A stretch of 64,000 nucleotides of DNA from Spirodela intermedia (lineage: Eukaryota > Streptophyta > Magnoliopsida > Alismatales > Araceae), in the NCBI GenBank assembly GCA_902729315.2, contig LR746266.1:6130259-6194258 (forward strand), given 5' to 3'. Positions within the stretch are counted from its first letter, which is position 1, and every line of letters starts with the position of its first letter. A program made the position numbers and the translations under genes. The notes beneath the pieces were generated by a model. The model worked only from the letters and a program-made list of their open reading frames with translations, had not been told where the DNA came from and did not search any database. Of the stretch, positions 24,160 through 35,593 are shown piece by piece.

Positions 24160-27100
24160 TTAGTCAGAATCGGACGACAAGTCGGGGTGGGGATTCAACG
24201 CCGTGGCCATCTTCGACAGAGCTTCCCCCACGTCCTCTGCTTCGTCCATGGCGAGCCCCCACTCGCTCAGCAGCCGGGCTCCGGCGGAGCCTCTCTGGAC
24301 CCCGAGCCGGCGGAAGTCGTCGGAGCGCCGCTGCACAAAGGGGAGGACGGCGGCGGTGGAGCGCAGCCTCGCCGCCATGGGGATGGAGCTCACCTCGAGA
24401 GCTCCCCTCCGCCGCTGCTGGTTCCCTCCGCCGCCCACCATCCCGCCGTGCCGGTCGACCAGAGGTCCGAAGATGGAAGGAAATGGCAGAGGAATCGGGA
24501 GGGGGCAGAGAGCGACGGAGATATGGAAGAACCTGGGCCTCGTCGATCCACCTTCATCATACCCGCTGCAGATCGAGCTCGTCGCTTCGGAAATCGAAGC
24601 TCGTTGACCTCCTGTCAGTGGCCGTCAAGAACAATGTCAACGGATCAACAATAGAGGGAAGGAAGGAACACTGCAGATTTTTCCACCTGAGCTGAGAGCG
24701 CCATGAACGACCAAGGACTCCACGGCTTGTGGGTCTTCAACGTCCGCCGCAGTTTCGGGGGTCAACGGATGGAGACTCCTCTGGAATGATCCACGGCCGG
24801 TGCCGTAGCCTGGATTAGAGAGGAAATGTGATCACTTTTCCATCAGGTAGAACAAGTGGGATGCTTGACTCGGGGAGAGGAAGTCAACTCACCATTCAGG
24901 GCAGGCGCCGGCATTGCTGCGTCCAAGATCGCAACCCTGTTCTGCCAGGTCTGACCTGATAACATGTGCGCGAGTTCAGCGATATCCACAGCACCCGAGA
25001 CGTGACCAGAGGAGTTGGAAGCGGGTCCGAGGGGGTCCATGCGGAAGGGAAGACTGATGGAGTGCATTGAAGCTGCGTAGACTGCGCTGCAGTGGAAAGG
25101 CTTGGAATCGTCGACCCGAAGGAAGGCAGATACTTGGCCTTCGCATGTCGGAACGCCGCCAAGTTAGGATAGACATACACATTATGTCAACGCGTTCTTG
25201 AAGAAGAAGAAGAAAAAGTTGAACAGAAGTCAATTATTTCTTAAATATACTCGGCATGGGAAATAGCTGATGCGAAAATGTCTACGCATTGTTGAAGAAA
25301 ATAAAAATTAAAATGAGCAGATGCCATTTTTTTCTTAATATATCTCAGCATAGGGAAATATGTGATGTGATTGAATGCAGTTCCAGTCAAACTACCGATG
25401 CGAAAAATGTCAACGCATTCTTAAACAAGAAGAAGAAGAAGAAAAAAAATTGAACAGAAACTAATTTCTTTTAATATATCTCGGCAAAGGAAATAGGTGA
25501 TGTGATTGAATGCCGTTCCAGTCAACTACTGATGCGAAAAACGATCACCCGGAAGGCAGAAATAATGGTCGTTTAGTAGGCAGAAATGATCACAGCCTCC
25601 ACGTAGAAAGACGAGGAGGCACAGAGGAGCTTATCTATGGCAATTGATCGAATTTTCTAGAGGGATGAGAGGGCGTACTCGAGCTGAGAGAAGGTAAGCC
25701 GATTGGAACCATCAACCTGCAGAAGCTGGAGAGCATCGAAAGAGAAACAGCATCATGAAGCGCTCTCTTTACCGACTCCCTCTTGCTGGTTGCTTTGGAG
25801 TAGGGCCCTCTCGCAGAGTAGAGCAGGACGGGCTTATTCGGATATTCGTCTGCAACATGCTCCAGGAGATCTGCAGCTACACCGGAAAATCCTCCGCTAT
25901 CGTCAACTATGCATTGGATACCCTAAATAATGAAGACAAAGGTGTAATGACTCAGAATCTGGAACGTCTCAGTGTCATCCTCATCCATAACTGAAGCATA
26001 AAAGGCTTCCGCTTTCATAATATCAACAAAAATAGAAGATGGTTTTCGGCTTATTCAGCATTTTGGAGACAGTCAGAAACAAAATCTCTTCCAGATTCAT
26101 GAGATTGAGAAAAATAACATGAAAGTTCCAGAGCTTCTGGTTAAATCCGTTCATCAGATGAAGACGATGCTCAAAGGGGAAATAGAATTGAAAAAATTAC
26201 ACAAAAACAAGTACAAAGAAAGACTAGGATTATTGCACATCGAACTCTCAACGTCTCTATCAGGGGAAAGAGTAACAAGAGTAGTCGAATAAATAACTGA
26301 ACTAGGGACGATCCAGGACAAGCATGTGCCTCTCTGAATCCGTAAAGGAAACATTATAGAACTACTTTTAGAAATAAATAAAAAAATAAGATTCCGCCAC
26401 GTGGCTGGAATTCCATGACAAAAAGTTTACCTGAATGTGGTCACATTCTTCGACAAAAAAGCGCAACCTGTCGCTGATTTCTTCGGCCTGCAAACTGCCA
26501 GAGAAGAGTTGCTTCCCAATGCCATAGTTGTCAAATTCTTGAACCGTTCCCCAAGAGCCATGTAACTCATAAAAGGTTCGATGATGATAGTGGACTTTCG
26601 AAAAGTCAGTCCAAAAGTTAACATCATTCTCTAGGCTTTCTGTCAGTTCCTTATCTTCAATTATCAGAGACTCGTCACCTGATTTACTGCCATAACTTGC
26701 CGAAGCATTATCTGTTGTCTGTTCTTCACATAGACTTTGCAAGAACAGATTCTTTTTATGAGGTTCTGAGACACGTTTGGAGACACCACCCACCCTAACA
26801 CAGGCAAGCAGAGGTATCTTAAAATCAGATCAAGAAAATGAAATGTCTCAAAAATTTTACAAGCAAGGTAAATAATCCAAATCAAGGTTTCTTGACTTTA
26901 TCACAGACGGGTCAACATAAGATAAATATGTATATTGAATAATCCACTAGTAAGCAAAAAAATTCGAAGGTTATGTTAATTACTGCATGTTAATTTTCGA
27001 AGGATATGTAAATCACACGGGTGGGGTCCGATCATGTAATGGATCAGAAGCAGATGGAGAACCGAGGAGTTCTGTGACCAAAAGAAGCCAGTTATTTCAG

Positions 27101-30100
27101 TATGCGTGTAAATCAATGGACATCAACTTCTGGTTGTTCTTGATATAATCACAGCAAGAACAGGTTCTTGTTATTGGGCTCGCAATGTCGTGACCAGATA
27201 GATAACAAGATGACATGCTATATTCTGCCAGCATAAGAGTAAACCAGACGATGAAATTCAAGAGCCCTGTATTCTAATTTAGCTTGTAGGTTTTGAATTA
27301 GGTTGATACGTGGTGAGAACTTTTGACTTCATCAAAATAGGTCAAGATGAGCCAGAACAATAGATTCTCATGTCCACAATTAGAGAAAAATGTCCTCAAT
27401 ATGCCATCACAAGTTAATTATTAGGGCAATACACAACAAAAAAGGGAATCTCACCATGTGATAATATCTGACGGATCAGATGAGGGAATCTCATTAGATG
27501 AGGAACCGGAAGGAGATAGAGAACCAAGGGATCCTGTGAATAAGAAAAACGTGAGTGTGCTGCAAAATCACACACAATAGAATGCCCAATAAAATAATTT
27601 ATGGAAAGAAAAAGAAAGCATGAAAAAAGTAGTGAATTTACAACAATTAACGTAGTTACATGGTGATATAACGCAGAATTATCAATCTCATGTACACATG
27701 TAGTGAAATATGTCCTCAATATGCCATCACAAGTTAATTATTAGGACAAATACGCGAGAAGTAACATTGATACATGGTGAATTTAGAACAATTAACGTTG
27801 ATAAATGGTGAGAACTCGTCTTCATCGAAATAGGTCAACATAAGCTAGAACTATAGGGTCTCATGTCCACAAGTAGTGGAGTTCCTCAAAATACTGTCAT
27901 CAGTTAATTATTAGGACAATACACAACAAAGGAAATCTCACCACGTGATAATATCTACCGGATTAGATAAGGGTACATTTAAAACAATTAACACATGTAA
28001 TACACAGCCGATGAACATATGCAATTGAAGCTCTACTCATTTCCCCTATAGATGCGAATTCACATGTCGAGCATAAAAGGGATGAAAGCAGAATTCGTTG
28101 TGTGGCTCATTTTCAGCTTGTAACGTGTGACAAATATAAAAATAATAATAATGATTAAAAATTAGCAAAAAAGTAGACATCGTATCCTTGCACCAGAAGT
28201 TTAGTTAATTAATTCACTTGATATTTTTTAATATGTCAATAAAAAAACCCATAATAACAAACATATTGGTTTTCTAAATTTCCGTCTTATGTGATGAGAA
28301 GCAAGTCTTGATTTCTCAAATGTAGGGTGGCAAGGTCGTATTTTTTGTTTCACAACCCGTTTAAAAACCAAAAATATAATTAAGAAATATTGATATCTCA
28401 TCACAATCTACAAACTATTTACTTGAAAAGCTTCATGTTTCAGCAAATACCAGAATTTGCAAACAGATTTAAGAAATGGTTCTTAGAAAAAATATTTTCG
28501 ACATAAGTGTTGACTCGCAACTGTGGTGATATAGCATTCATCTTTCATGGTAACCTTATAAATTTTATTCAGAAGGATGACAAACTACTCCAAGTCTGTT
28601 TGCCTCAAAAAGAAGAGGATGGTATGGATCCTTGTGATGAGGACTCCCACTTCTCAAAATAAACGGTGCATATTATGCAAGAATGTTTTCAGCGTAGGTG
28701 TCTTGTATCACCAATGGCCTTCATGGCAGTAGCAATCACCACTCCTCGTAAAAAAAATGGAGTATCATGCTTCCTGGACTATGAGTACAGTTGATAAAAG
28801 AATAGAGTCTATGCAGGTCCTACTCAGAATCAAGCTACACTACACAACACTTGTTCTCTATGTCCAAATTTTGACTCAATTCCTAATCAGGCCTCTGTCT
28901 CCCAATACTACTAAGAAAGAAAAATGCATCATGATTTTCTTCTTTCAGTCCCCTCTTCACTACTCCAGCATATCTTCCCTCAAAGCCCTTTTTATAAACC
29001 CATCTCATATTCCAACACACCTGTCGCACAAAGGTTGCACCTTTATCTCCTTTGATGCACGACAAAAGAGGAAAATATAAAGATGTTTGTCAAATCTAAT
29101 GCCGGATAGGAAGACAAGGGTGATTCAAGGTCTTTCAGCAAGAAAATGAACAATGATTTTCAGCAAACACAATGTGTACCTGTCCCCATATTAAATATCA
29201 TTGCTTTATTTCTGCCTTCAGACAAAAAAAATACAAGTATACCAGAAGAATAAGAACACAAATCACCAGCCAGTTCAACATATAGATGATTTCAGAAACA
29301 GAAATTAAAATGAGAGGGAATACATGCGCATGGCACAAAATCCATCATAGTTTGATGGGTTGTTATTAAAAAAAATGAGGGAAAAAAAGCATATTGACCA
29401 GTGAAAGAAAAGCATGCGATCACCTTGAAACCCAATCGAAATCAAACGTGGGGTGTATGTCAGATTTCCCTGTGTATTTTCTATGATGTTAGTTCATCGC
29501 TATAAGATGATTTGATCGAATAAAGATGAACAATGGAGGGTTCACTAAACAGCTAACTACAATCAATTGAATAGTAGAATATTGAAAGATGTAGGACAAA
29601 TGTTATAGAAACCAATCCACACCACAGATAGGAATGAAGAATTATCCTTTCTTTATAGCGCACCAGCAAATCAAAAATGAAAGAATCAACATAGAATGAA
29701 AAACTTGCCTACAAAACTGATTGCACATTTGTATCAATATAAACTGATTGTATCTCCCTCACGTTTTTGCTTTCACAGCAGTTATTAGACTACATTCTTT
29801 CAATGACAGAATGGCATACATATTTAATGATATATTACTAGCTTAAAATAAGAGTTTATCATAAGTCTAAAGAAATGTCTTAGCATTGGACGTAAAAGAG
29901 ATACACAGAAAATGGATCATACGCTAATTTTAAATTGTTAGCATAGTATCAACAACATTATCCAATTTACTGCTGGTTTAGGGTACGGGCGAAAAATATC
30001 GAAAAGTTTTGAGGATGGTTTTCCAATCTACAGTCAGAAAACATAGACTTCCTATTGCTCGTGCCACGAGTAAACGAAGATTATTTGGAGAGAATCAGAG

Positions 30101-31794
30101 GCTGCCCTTTTAAGGGTGGACAAAGTTCACAACTGATGCTAGTTTGCCATAGTCATCAACTACATTGACAAGTTTATCCTCATATAAGATAACCCAACTG
30201 AGAAGTATTTATTGATTTTTCGTTGTTGTTAGGGTCCGTTTGCCCCCCTTAGAACTTGTTCCATTCTTACGAAACATTGTTCTGTAGAAATCATTTATAG
30301 TATTATCCTTGGGGGAGTGGACAGTGTGAAGGAAGTACTGAAGCAGCCTCTTGACATAAATAAATGTTAAAGAGAAGCTGATATCATTACGGTACAGTTA
30401 AATTCCCAATGGCCAAATGCTTCTGTCGTTTTTAAATGAGTGAATGGTGAAAACAATGCATTGATTTTACAATCCTGGTCATTTGAAGAGATATGATTCA
30501 AAGAGAAGCATTGGAACTTATAAAAATTTATAGGGATATCAATCAGAGGCCCAGGGCATGGTAATAGATAAATGAGTTAAGAAGCAAAATTTCTTATTTG
30601 AACTGAACGCAAAGTGAGAATACGAGACGTTTTATAGTTGACAATTACATAACACGTTGGAATTTATGATCATGGTATATTGTCATCACATTGATAGCAT
30701 ATTTTCCAGAACAGATATCATTCAAAGCGAAGCCTTGGTGTTTATGAAAATATATAAGGAATTCTTCTTAGGGAAAATTTCAAACCTACTGAACTTCAAC
30801 GCTTCTGTCTTTTGACTCTATACCAAATACATTTAGTTCTTCATAGCCTCTAAGCGAGATGTAGGCTTGAAAAAGATTTAAACACTGAAGATTGCAGTAT
30901 CATGGTAACACAAATACCACAACTTAAATACTTCGCATTATATTTTACAGGATTCATAGAAAAAAAATACACATAGCATTATATTATTCAGGATTCATAA
31001 ACATATTATTCAGCTTCCGAAAAACGGTTTTGAAAAAATATTGGAAGAATACCAAATGAAGAAAATTATCAAACAAGGAACCCCTAGTGTGAAAATAAAG
31101 ATTGTAATCTCAGAAAAAAATTTGGCATGAACAGAAAATACCTGCTGTGTTTCACCAGAACGATAAAGAACATCCATGTCTAATGAAGGACTCCTGTAAA
31201 TGGGATCTCCATAGGCATCGTCGGCCAATCCAAGCAACTCATCCTTTGAGAGTTTTCAGAAAAAAAAAAAGGCAAACTGATAAATAACTTATTCTATATC
31301 AGCCATTAGTTAGTCAAAAAAAAAAAATTAGCTACATAAAAATTGGATAAGGCATTTCGGATTCGGGAAAATAACGATAAAAAGTGCCCTCAATCTGTCA
31401 AATTGGAATTAAAAGGGAATAACAAGTTCCTCAAGTGCACTCAGATTGGCTGGTTCTCTTAATTAATTTAGTTTCTCCCTAAAATCCAAATATATCTTTA
31501 TTCCAACGTACTGATGTTGAATATGACGGTTTACTGCTTAGCGAGAAAACACCTAGGTTACGATCATAATGTTATACAAAAGGACAAACCTCCAATCAAA
31601 GAGACTCGACCAATGCTGGGAATTCTTTTATGAGGAAATATATGCTTTCGATGAAAATTTATTAACTCGGATACAGTCCGTATGATAAAAACAAAACCGA
31701 AGAGCTTCGTTCTCCACTTTACCTGAAAGTTCCAAAAGTGAGAGCCGATGAAATTCGCGAAGCCGCCGACTTGGAGAGTGACAATCTCCCTCAT
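24160..31794 (-). CDS. Misato/DML1 tubulin-like protein (9 exons)
   Basis: Exons in order: 31794-31723, 31243-31142, 29469-29424, 27533-27455, 26794-26431, 25922-25679, about 25138-24893, 24809-24687, 24611-24160; 575 residues, close to the plant family's usual length. Misato (DML1 in yeast) is a tubulin/FtsZ-related protein tied to mitochondrial distribution and inheritance. The Misato segment II / tubulin N-terminal motif is present (MREIVTLQVGGFANFIGSHF, residues 1-20), then LDMDVLYRSGETQQ, LTYTPRLISIGFQ, TDFSKVHYHHRTFYELHGSW, NYGIGKQLFSG and RLRFFVEECDHIQ. Downstream come VDDSGGFSGVAADLL (about 225-240), SAVYAASMHSISLPFRM, VAILDAAMPAP and a C-terminus ending in SSDSD. The weakest border is the acceptor of exon 7: AAG ending at 25139 or CAAG ending at 25133; both keep frame. 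Introns carry local duplications. The last exon is tail-to-tail with the OSB gene (116 bp between stops). Confidence 0.92.
25186..25560. repeat. Intronic tandem repeat, three diverged units
   Basis: In the Misato intron between exons 6 and 7, units begin near 25186, 25276 and 25406 with ATGTCAACGCGTTCTTGAAG, ATGTCTACGCATTGTTGAAG and ATGTCAACGCATTCTTAAAC. Each is followed by an A-rich GAAGAAG or AAAATAAA stretch, a TTTCTTAATATATCTC-type block and GGGAAATA-like sequence. Units 2 and 3 also share TGATGTGATTGAATGC and CCAGTCAA. Unit length varies (about 90-130 bp). Confidence 0.8.
27303..27985 (-). repeat. Intronic duplication including a pseudo-copy of Misato exon 4
   Basis: A segment of about 180-200 bp around exon 4 of the Misato gene (about 27303-27500) recurs 487 bp away (about 27790-27985). 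Shared blocks include ATTATTAGGACAATACACAA (copy 2; one mismatch in copy 1), AGGTCAA, TCTCATGTCCACAA and the exon's 3' end with its splice donor. The real exon ends at 27455 with TG|GTGAGA; the copy has CACGTG|GTGAGA with its exon-like end at 27942. The copy lacks the exon's 5' half and acceptor, so it should not splice as an exon. A third partial block (CCTCAATATGCCATCACAAG) is at about 27712. Confidence 0.75.
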
Positions 31795-32834
31795 TGACCC
31801 CGAGCTCAAAAAATTTCCAGCTACAGAAGCTGAGGAACCACCAGAAGAACACCTGGGAAAAATAAATAAATAAATATATATATGTATATAGAGCCCGAAT
31901 TTGTCCGTTAAAAATAGAATAAAACATGAATCCACATGCTGAACAAGAGACCTGGAGCTTTTCCGGCACTTGTGTTCTCCGGAACTGCCTTCTTACGAAA
32001 CCAGGAAAAACCTCAGACCTAAACCCCTCTTATAAGAGAGAGAGAGAGAGAGAGAGATCAGACAGACAAGCAGATAGAGTCAGGGAGCCTCACCGTAGAA
32101 GAAGTGCATCCAAGGCAGGCCGGTGCCTTCTTTGCGCCGCAGTGCACGAGGGCACCTCCTGAGGAGAGGCGCTTCCGAGCTTTTACTGGGCAGCAAGACC
32201 GTTAAACCTGTGGCGGCGACGGCCCTAAGTCTCGTCTTAATCCTGCCCAAACGTATTATTTATTACATTACTTATTTATATAATCGGTTTTAAACCTCCC
32301 AAGACACAGAGAGAGAGAGAGAGAGAGAGAGATAGTCGAGCTCCCCTTACCTGGCACATTAACGGGCCTCATTAGTGGGCTAGGTCCACGCCACATTTCG
32401 GGCTTTTCTCCAGCTTAGATAAGGCCCACAACTCACGATATTTGGGCTCCAGTGGGCTCGGCAGTCACATCTAACGGCACATTTTCTAAAATATTATCGA
32501 TCCCCGTTATTTATTTTTTTCATTTATGCATCTCAGCTCTTCACTAAATCTAATCACGACCACGAAGAGCATCTCCCCTCCCTTCATTAATCGTAATTTC
32601 AAAATTATTAAAATATAAAATATATTTAATAGTGACAATCCATTGTTTTTAATAATTAGCGATAATGGAAAAACCCAAAAATAGATACATTACGAGATAA
32701 TTACGTGCAAAAATACGCACCGTCAGGAAATTACCAGGAAAAGTATAAGTCGGTGATTAATAATAAATCCCTCACTAATGATGACGCCCGATGCCCTGTG
32801 TTACATTAAACGATTAACTTGCTCCCCTCTAGCT

Positions 32835-32874
<40 letters not shown>

Positions 32875-34015
32875 GAAGGAATCTGACGGGCGTAAAAGGC
32901 TTGTCGCGTAGCGGTGTCCGGCGGGCATTTCCGCGCCTGTCGTTTGGGGAGAGGGATCTCGGCGGGGCCCACTGACACCTGCGTATGCTTGGAATCCTTA
33001 TCCTCCTGCCTTCTCCTCGCAGCAGACCGTCAACTGTTCAAAAAGGAAATGCCGAATATGCCCCCCCCATGGGAGAACATAGGATATCTCGCCACGTGGC
33101 CCACGGAGGGAATCGGCGAGGGAATCCCGACAGCAGGTGAGAAGTAAGGTAATTTTTTAAATTATTCGGGAAGTTGGGCTGGAAAGCTACTCGCGCACAC
33201 GTCACCGAACGATTCCCAACACTCGCGTGTCGGTATTCTATTGGCCAAGGCTTGGAAACTTGGGAAGTCGAGGAGAATCTAGTGCTCAAAGGCAGCACCT
33301 GATGTGCGGCCGTGATCTGCCTATCGAGTGGATTCTTGTAGGGGAGTGGATGGGGGAGGTACGTGGAAGGATCAGAACGGTCTTTGGGAGTTCCCCTCCC
33401 CGGCTCGAGATTCCGGTTATTTTCGGCAAACAGGAAACCGGGGAGGGAATTCCGGACCGTGGAAACTGCGGAGTCGGGATACCGCGTCGGGTGGTCCGGG
33501 AACCCGATTCCGGCCGTAGGTCTGTGTAACTGGGGCAAGTGGGGGAGGGCGGTGACAGGATCTCTATCTATTACGCGACGAATCGACCATGACGGAGGTG
33601 TGGCTTCCATTCCTGTATCCCCCCCCCCCCCCCCCCCCCCCCCCCGCCCATCTCACTCTCTCTCTAACTTGCTCTTTCTCTCTCTACGAGAGTCGTCAGG
33701 GCCTCCGCTTTCGTCTCAAAGATCGAATCTTTTGCTTTTCCTCGCTCGAGCGAATTCCATTATTCACGAGGAACCAGGAGCAGTATTTAATCCCCGTCCT
33801 GGGCCGTTCCTCCTCCCTCGCCATAACCGTCCCCTCCCCCGGGATTTCTGAGGAATCAGGACAGAGCGCCGCTGTCTCCTTCTTCCTCGCTCCGTCCGCC
33901 GATTGCCGGCTGCTCTGCGATCTCCTCAGCTCTTCATGCGAAATCGCCGGGGGATCCCATCTGGGCCTCGGGACATCGCTTGATCGAGAGATATATACGT
34001 GAGATCGGAGGAGGA
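31795..34015. other. Divergent promoter region between Misato and HHO genes
   Basis: Misato reads left and the HHO gene reads right. The Misato 5' UTR probably extends to about 32170. The interval has three (GA)n tracts (about 32035-32057, 32307-32332, 32837-32871), AT-rich DNA at 32490-32770, and a C-homopolymer at 33619-33645. The pyrimidine-rich stretch 33650-33990 is probably the HHO leader. Frames at 33038-33850 show no recognisable product. Confidence 0.5.
33619..33645. repeat. C27 homopolymer
   Basis: An uninterrupted run of 27 C residues about 370 bp upstream of the HHO start codon. Such runs are prone to length error in assemblies and can form i-motif or G-quadruplex structures. Confidence 0.9.
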
Positions 34016-35593
34016 ATGGGGCCGGCGGTGAGGCCGGAGCTCGCGCTGGATTTGGCTCCGCCGTCCTCCGGTGGCTTCGTCCCCTTGAAAGAGGCGGCGG
34101 CGGCGGCGGCGGGAGAGGGGAGGGCGGCGAAGCTGGAGGAGTACGTACGGCGGTTGGAGGAGGAGCGGCGGAAGATCGAGGGGTTCCGGCGGGAGCTTCC
34201 CCTCTGCCTGCTCATCCTCAACGACAGTCTGTGTTCCGACCAAACCGACGATCTCCTTATTCCCGGGATCTGGGCCTGTCGGAGCGGTTTCTCAGCCGGT
34301 TGCTTCTCCTTTCTTGCAGCGATCGAGGGTGTGCAGGAGGAGCTCGCCGGTTGCAGAGGAGGCGGCGGCGGCGGCGGCGGGCCGGAGCTGGAGGAATTCA
34401 TGCCCGTCAATGCGAAATTCGAAGAGGCGGAAGGAGGAGTGAGAGATGAGAAGGATTTCAGGGATAAGGTCAACTGGATGAGCTCCGCCCAGCTGTGGAG
34501 CGACAACTACAGCGCCAACACCTCCTCCACCACCTCCACCACCGTCGCCCCCAACGACGCCAGCAGCAGCAACAGCCAGAAGAAGGGCACAGAGGTAGGT
34601 GGGCAATGCGGCGAGCGACGAGAGACTACTACTTCCTGAACAATTATCCCATAGATCCTCCTTCTTCCTCGGTTTCTTCTTCTTCTTCTTGGTGGGTTCT
34701 TCTTCTTCTTTTCTGAGATGGGTCTGACAACGTCAGAGAGCGGCGGAGGATCGAAGCGGCGGCGGCGGCGGAGCCTTCTTGCCGTTTAACGCGATGACAG
34801 GGAAGGAGAAGGCGGCAGCGGCAGCGTTGCCCCCCCCGGATCTTTCCCTCCTGTCTCCGGCGACGAAGGCCTCATCGTCGGGCGAGCATCAACGTTCTGG
34901 GGGCTCCATCTCCATCTCCATCTCCAGGGTCAGCAGCAGAGGGACAGGGATGGCGTCGCCGGCCGGCAACGAGCAGCCGCCGCCGTCTCACCAGGCGGCG
35001 CCCAGAAAGCCACGGCGGTGCTGGTCTCCGGAGCTCCACCGCCGCTTCGTCAAAGCCCTGCAGCAGCTCGGCGGCGCCCAAGGTTGTAAGTAAACCCACG
35101 AACCTCCCCTTCCTCCCGTCCCACTGGTTACTCCCACTGCAGCGGACTGATATCCTTCCCCCTCCGGCAGCTGCCACGCCGAAGCAGATCAGAGAGCTGA
35201 TGAAGGTCGACGGGCTCACCAACGACGAGGTCAAGAGCCACCTCCAGGTGATTATTCTCGATATCCCCATCTAGTTCTCACAAGATTCTCTTCCCCGCGG
35301 CTGTAAAAGTGAAGCAAGGAATCCTTCGTCTCGGATGAATGCAGAAGTACCGGCTGCACACGAGGAGGCTGCCGTCGTCTTCCTCGCCGGAGAAGCATCC
35401 GATGGTGGTGCTGGGGGGGCTGTGGGCGCCGCCGGAGAACTTCCCCCTCGTGAAGCAGAGCACCGGCTCGCCCCAGGGGCCGCTGCACTTGGCAAACGCC
35501 GGCGAGGACAGCGGCGAGGAGGAGGACGGGAGGTCGGAGAGTTACAGCTGGAAGGGCCACCTCCAGAGACCTGCCGGCGAGGAGACTGACTGA
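34016..35593 (+). CDS. GARP (G2-like) transcription factor of the HHO/NIGT1/HRS1 family (5 exons)
   Basis: Exons 34016-34226, 34320-34594, 34737-35082, 35171-35247 and 35345-35593 give 385 residues. NIGT1/HHO proteins are nuclear repressors that couple nitrate and phosphate responses. The N-terminus has an LxLxL EAR-type repression motif (LALDL, 9-13) and a coiled coil (about 38-70; [31 protein letters not shown]). GAFLPF, a family motif, is at about 174-179. The GARP DNA-binding domain spans about 253-311: [53 protein letters not shown]. The ATG at 34016 follows a long pyrimidine-rich leader. The third intron has tandem donors three bases apart (35083 GTTGTA and 35086 GTAAGT), giving GGAQAATPK or GGAQGSATPK. 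Which HHO paralogue it is cannot be settled here. Confidence 0.92.

Noticed and set aside
24102-24695. Plus-strand frames of 130-197 codons past the OSB stop
   Set aside because: They lie opposite the last Misato exon (minus strand), which has clear homology; the plus frames have none.
26368-26430. Extension of the Misato exon beyond 26431
   Set aside because: The frame reads on past the donor, but GTAAAC at 26430 and a clean join to GIQCIVDDSGG at 25922 match the family.
27020-27090. Possible further diverged copy of Misato exon 4
   Set aside because: Only a short block (GGAGAACCGAGGAGTTCTGTG) resembles the exon; too weak to claim.
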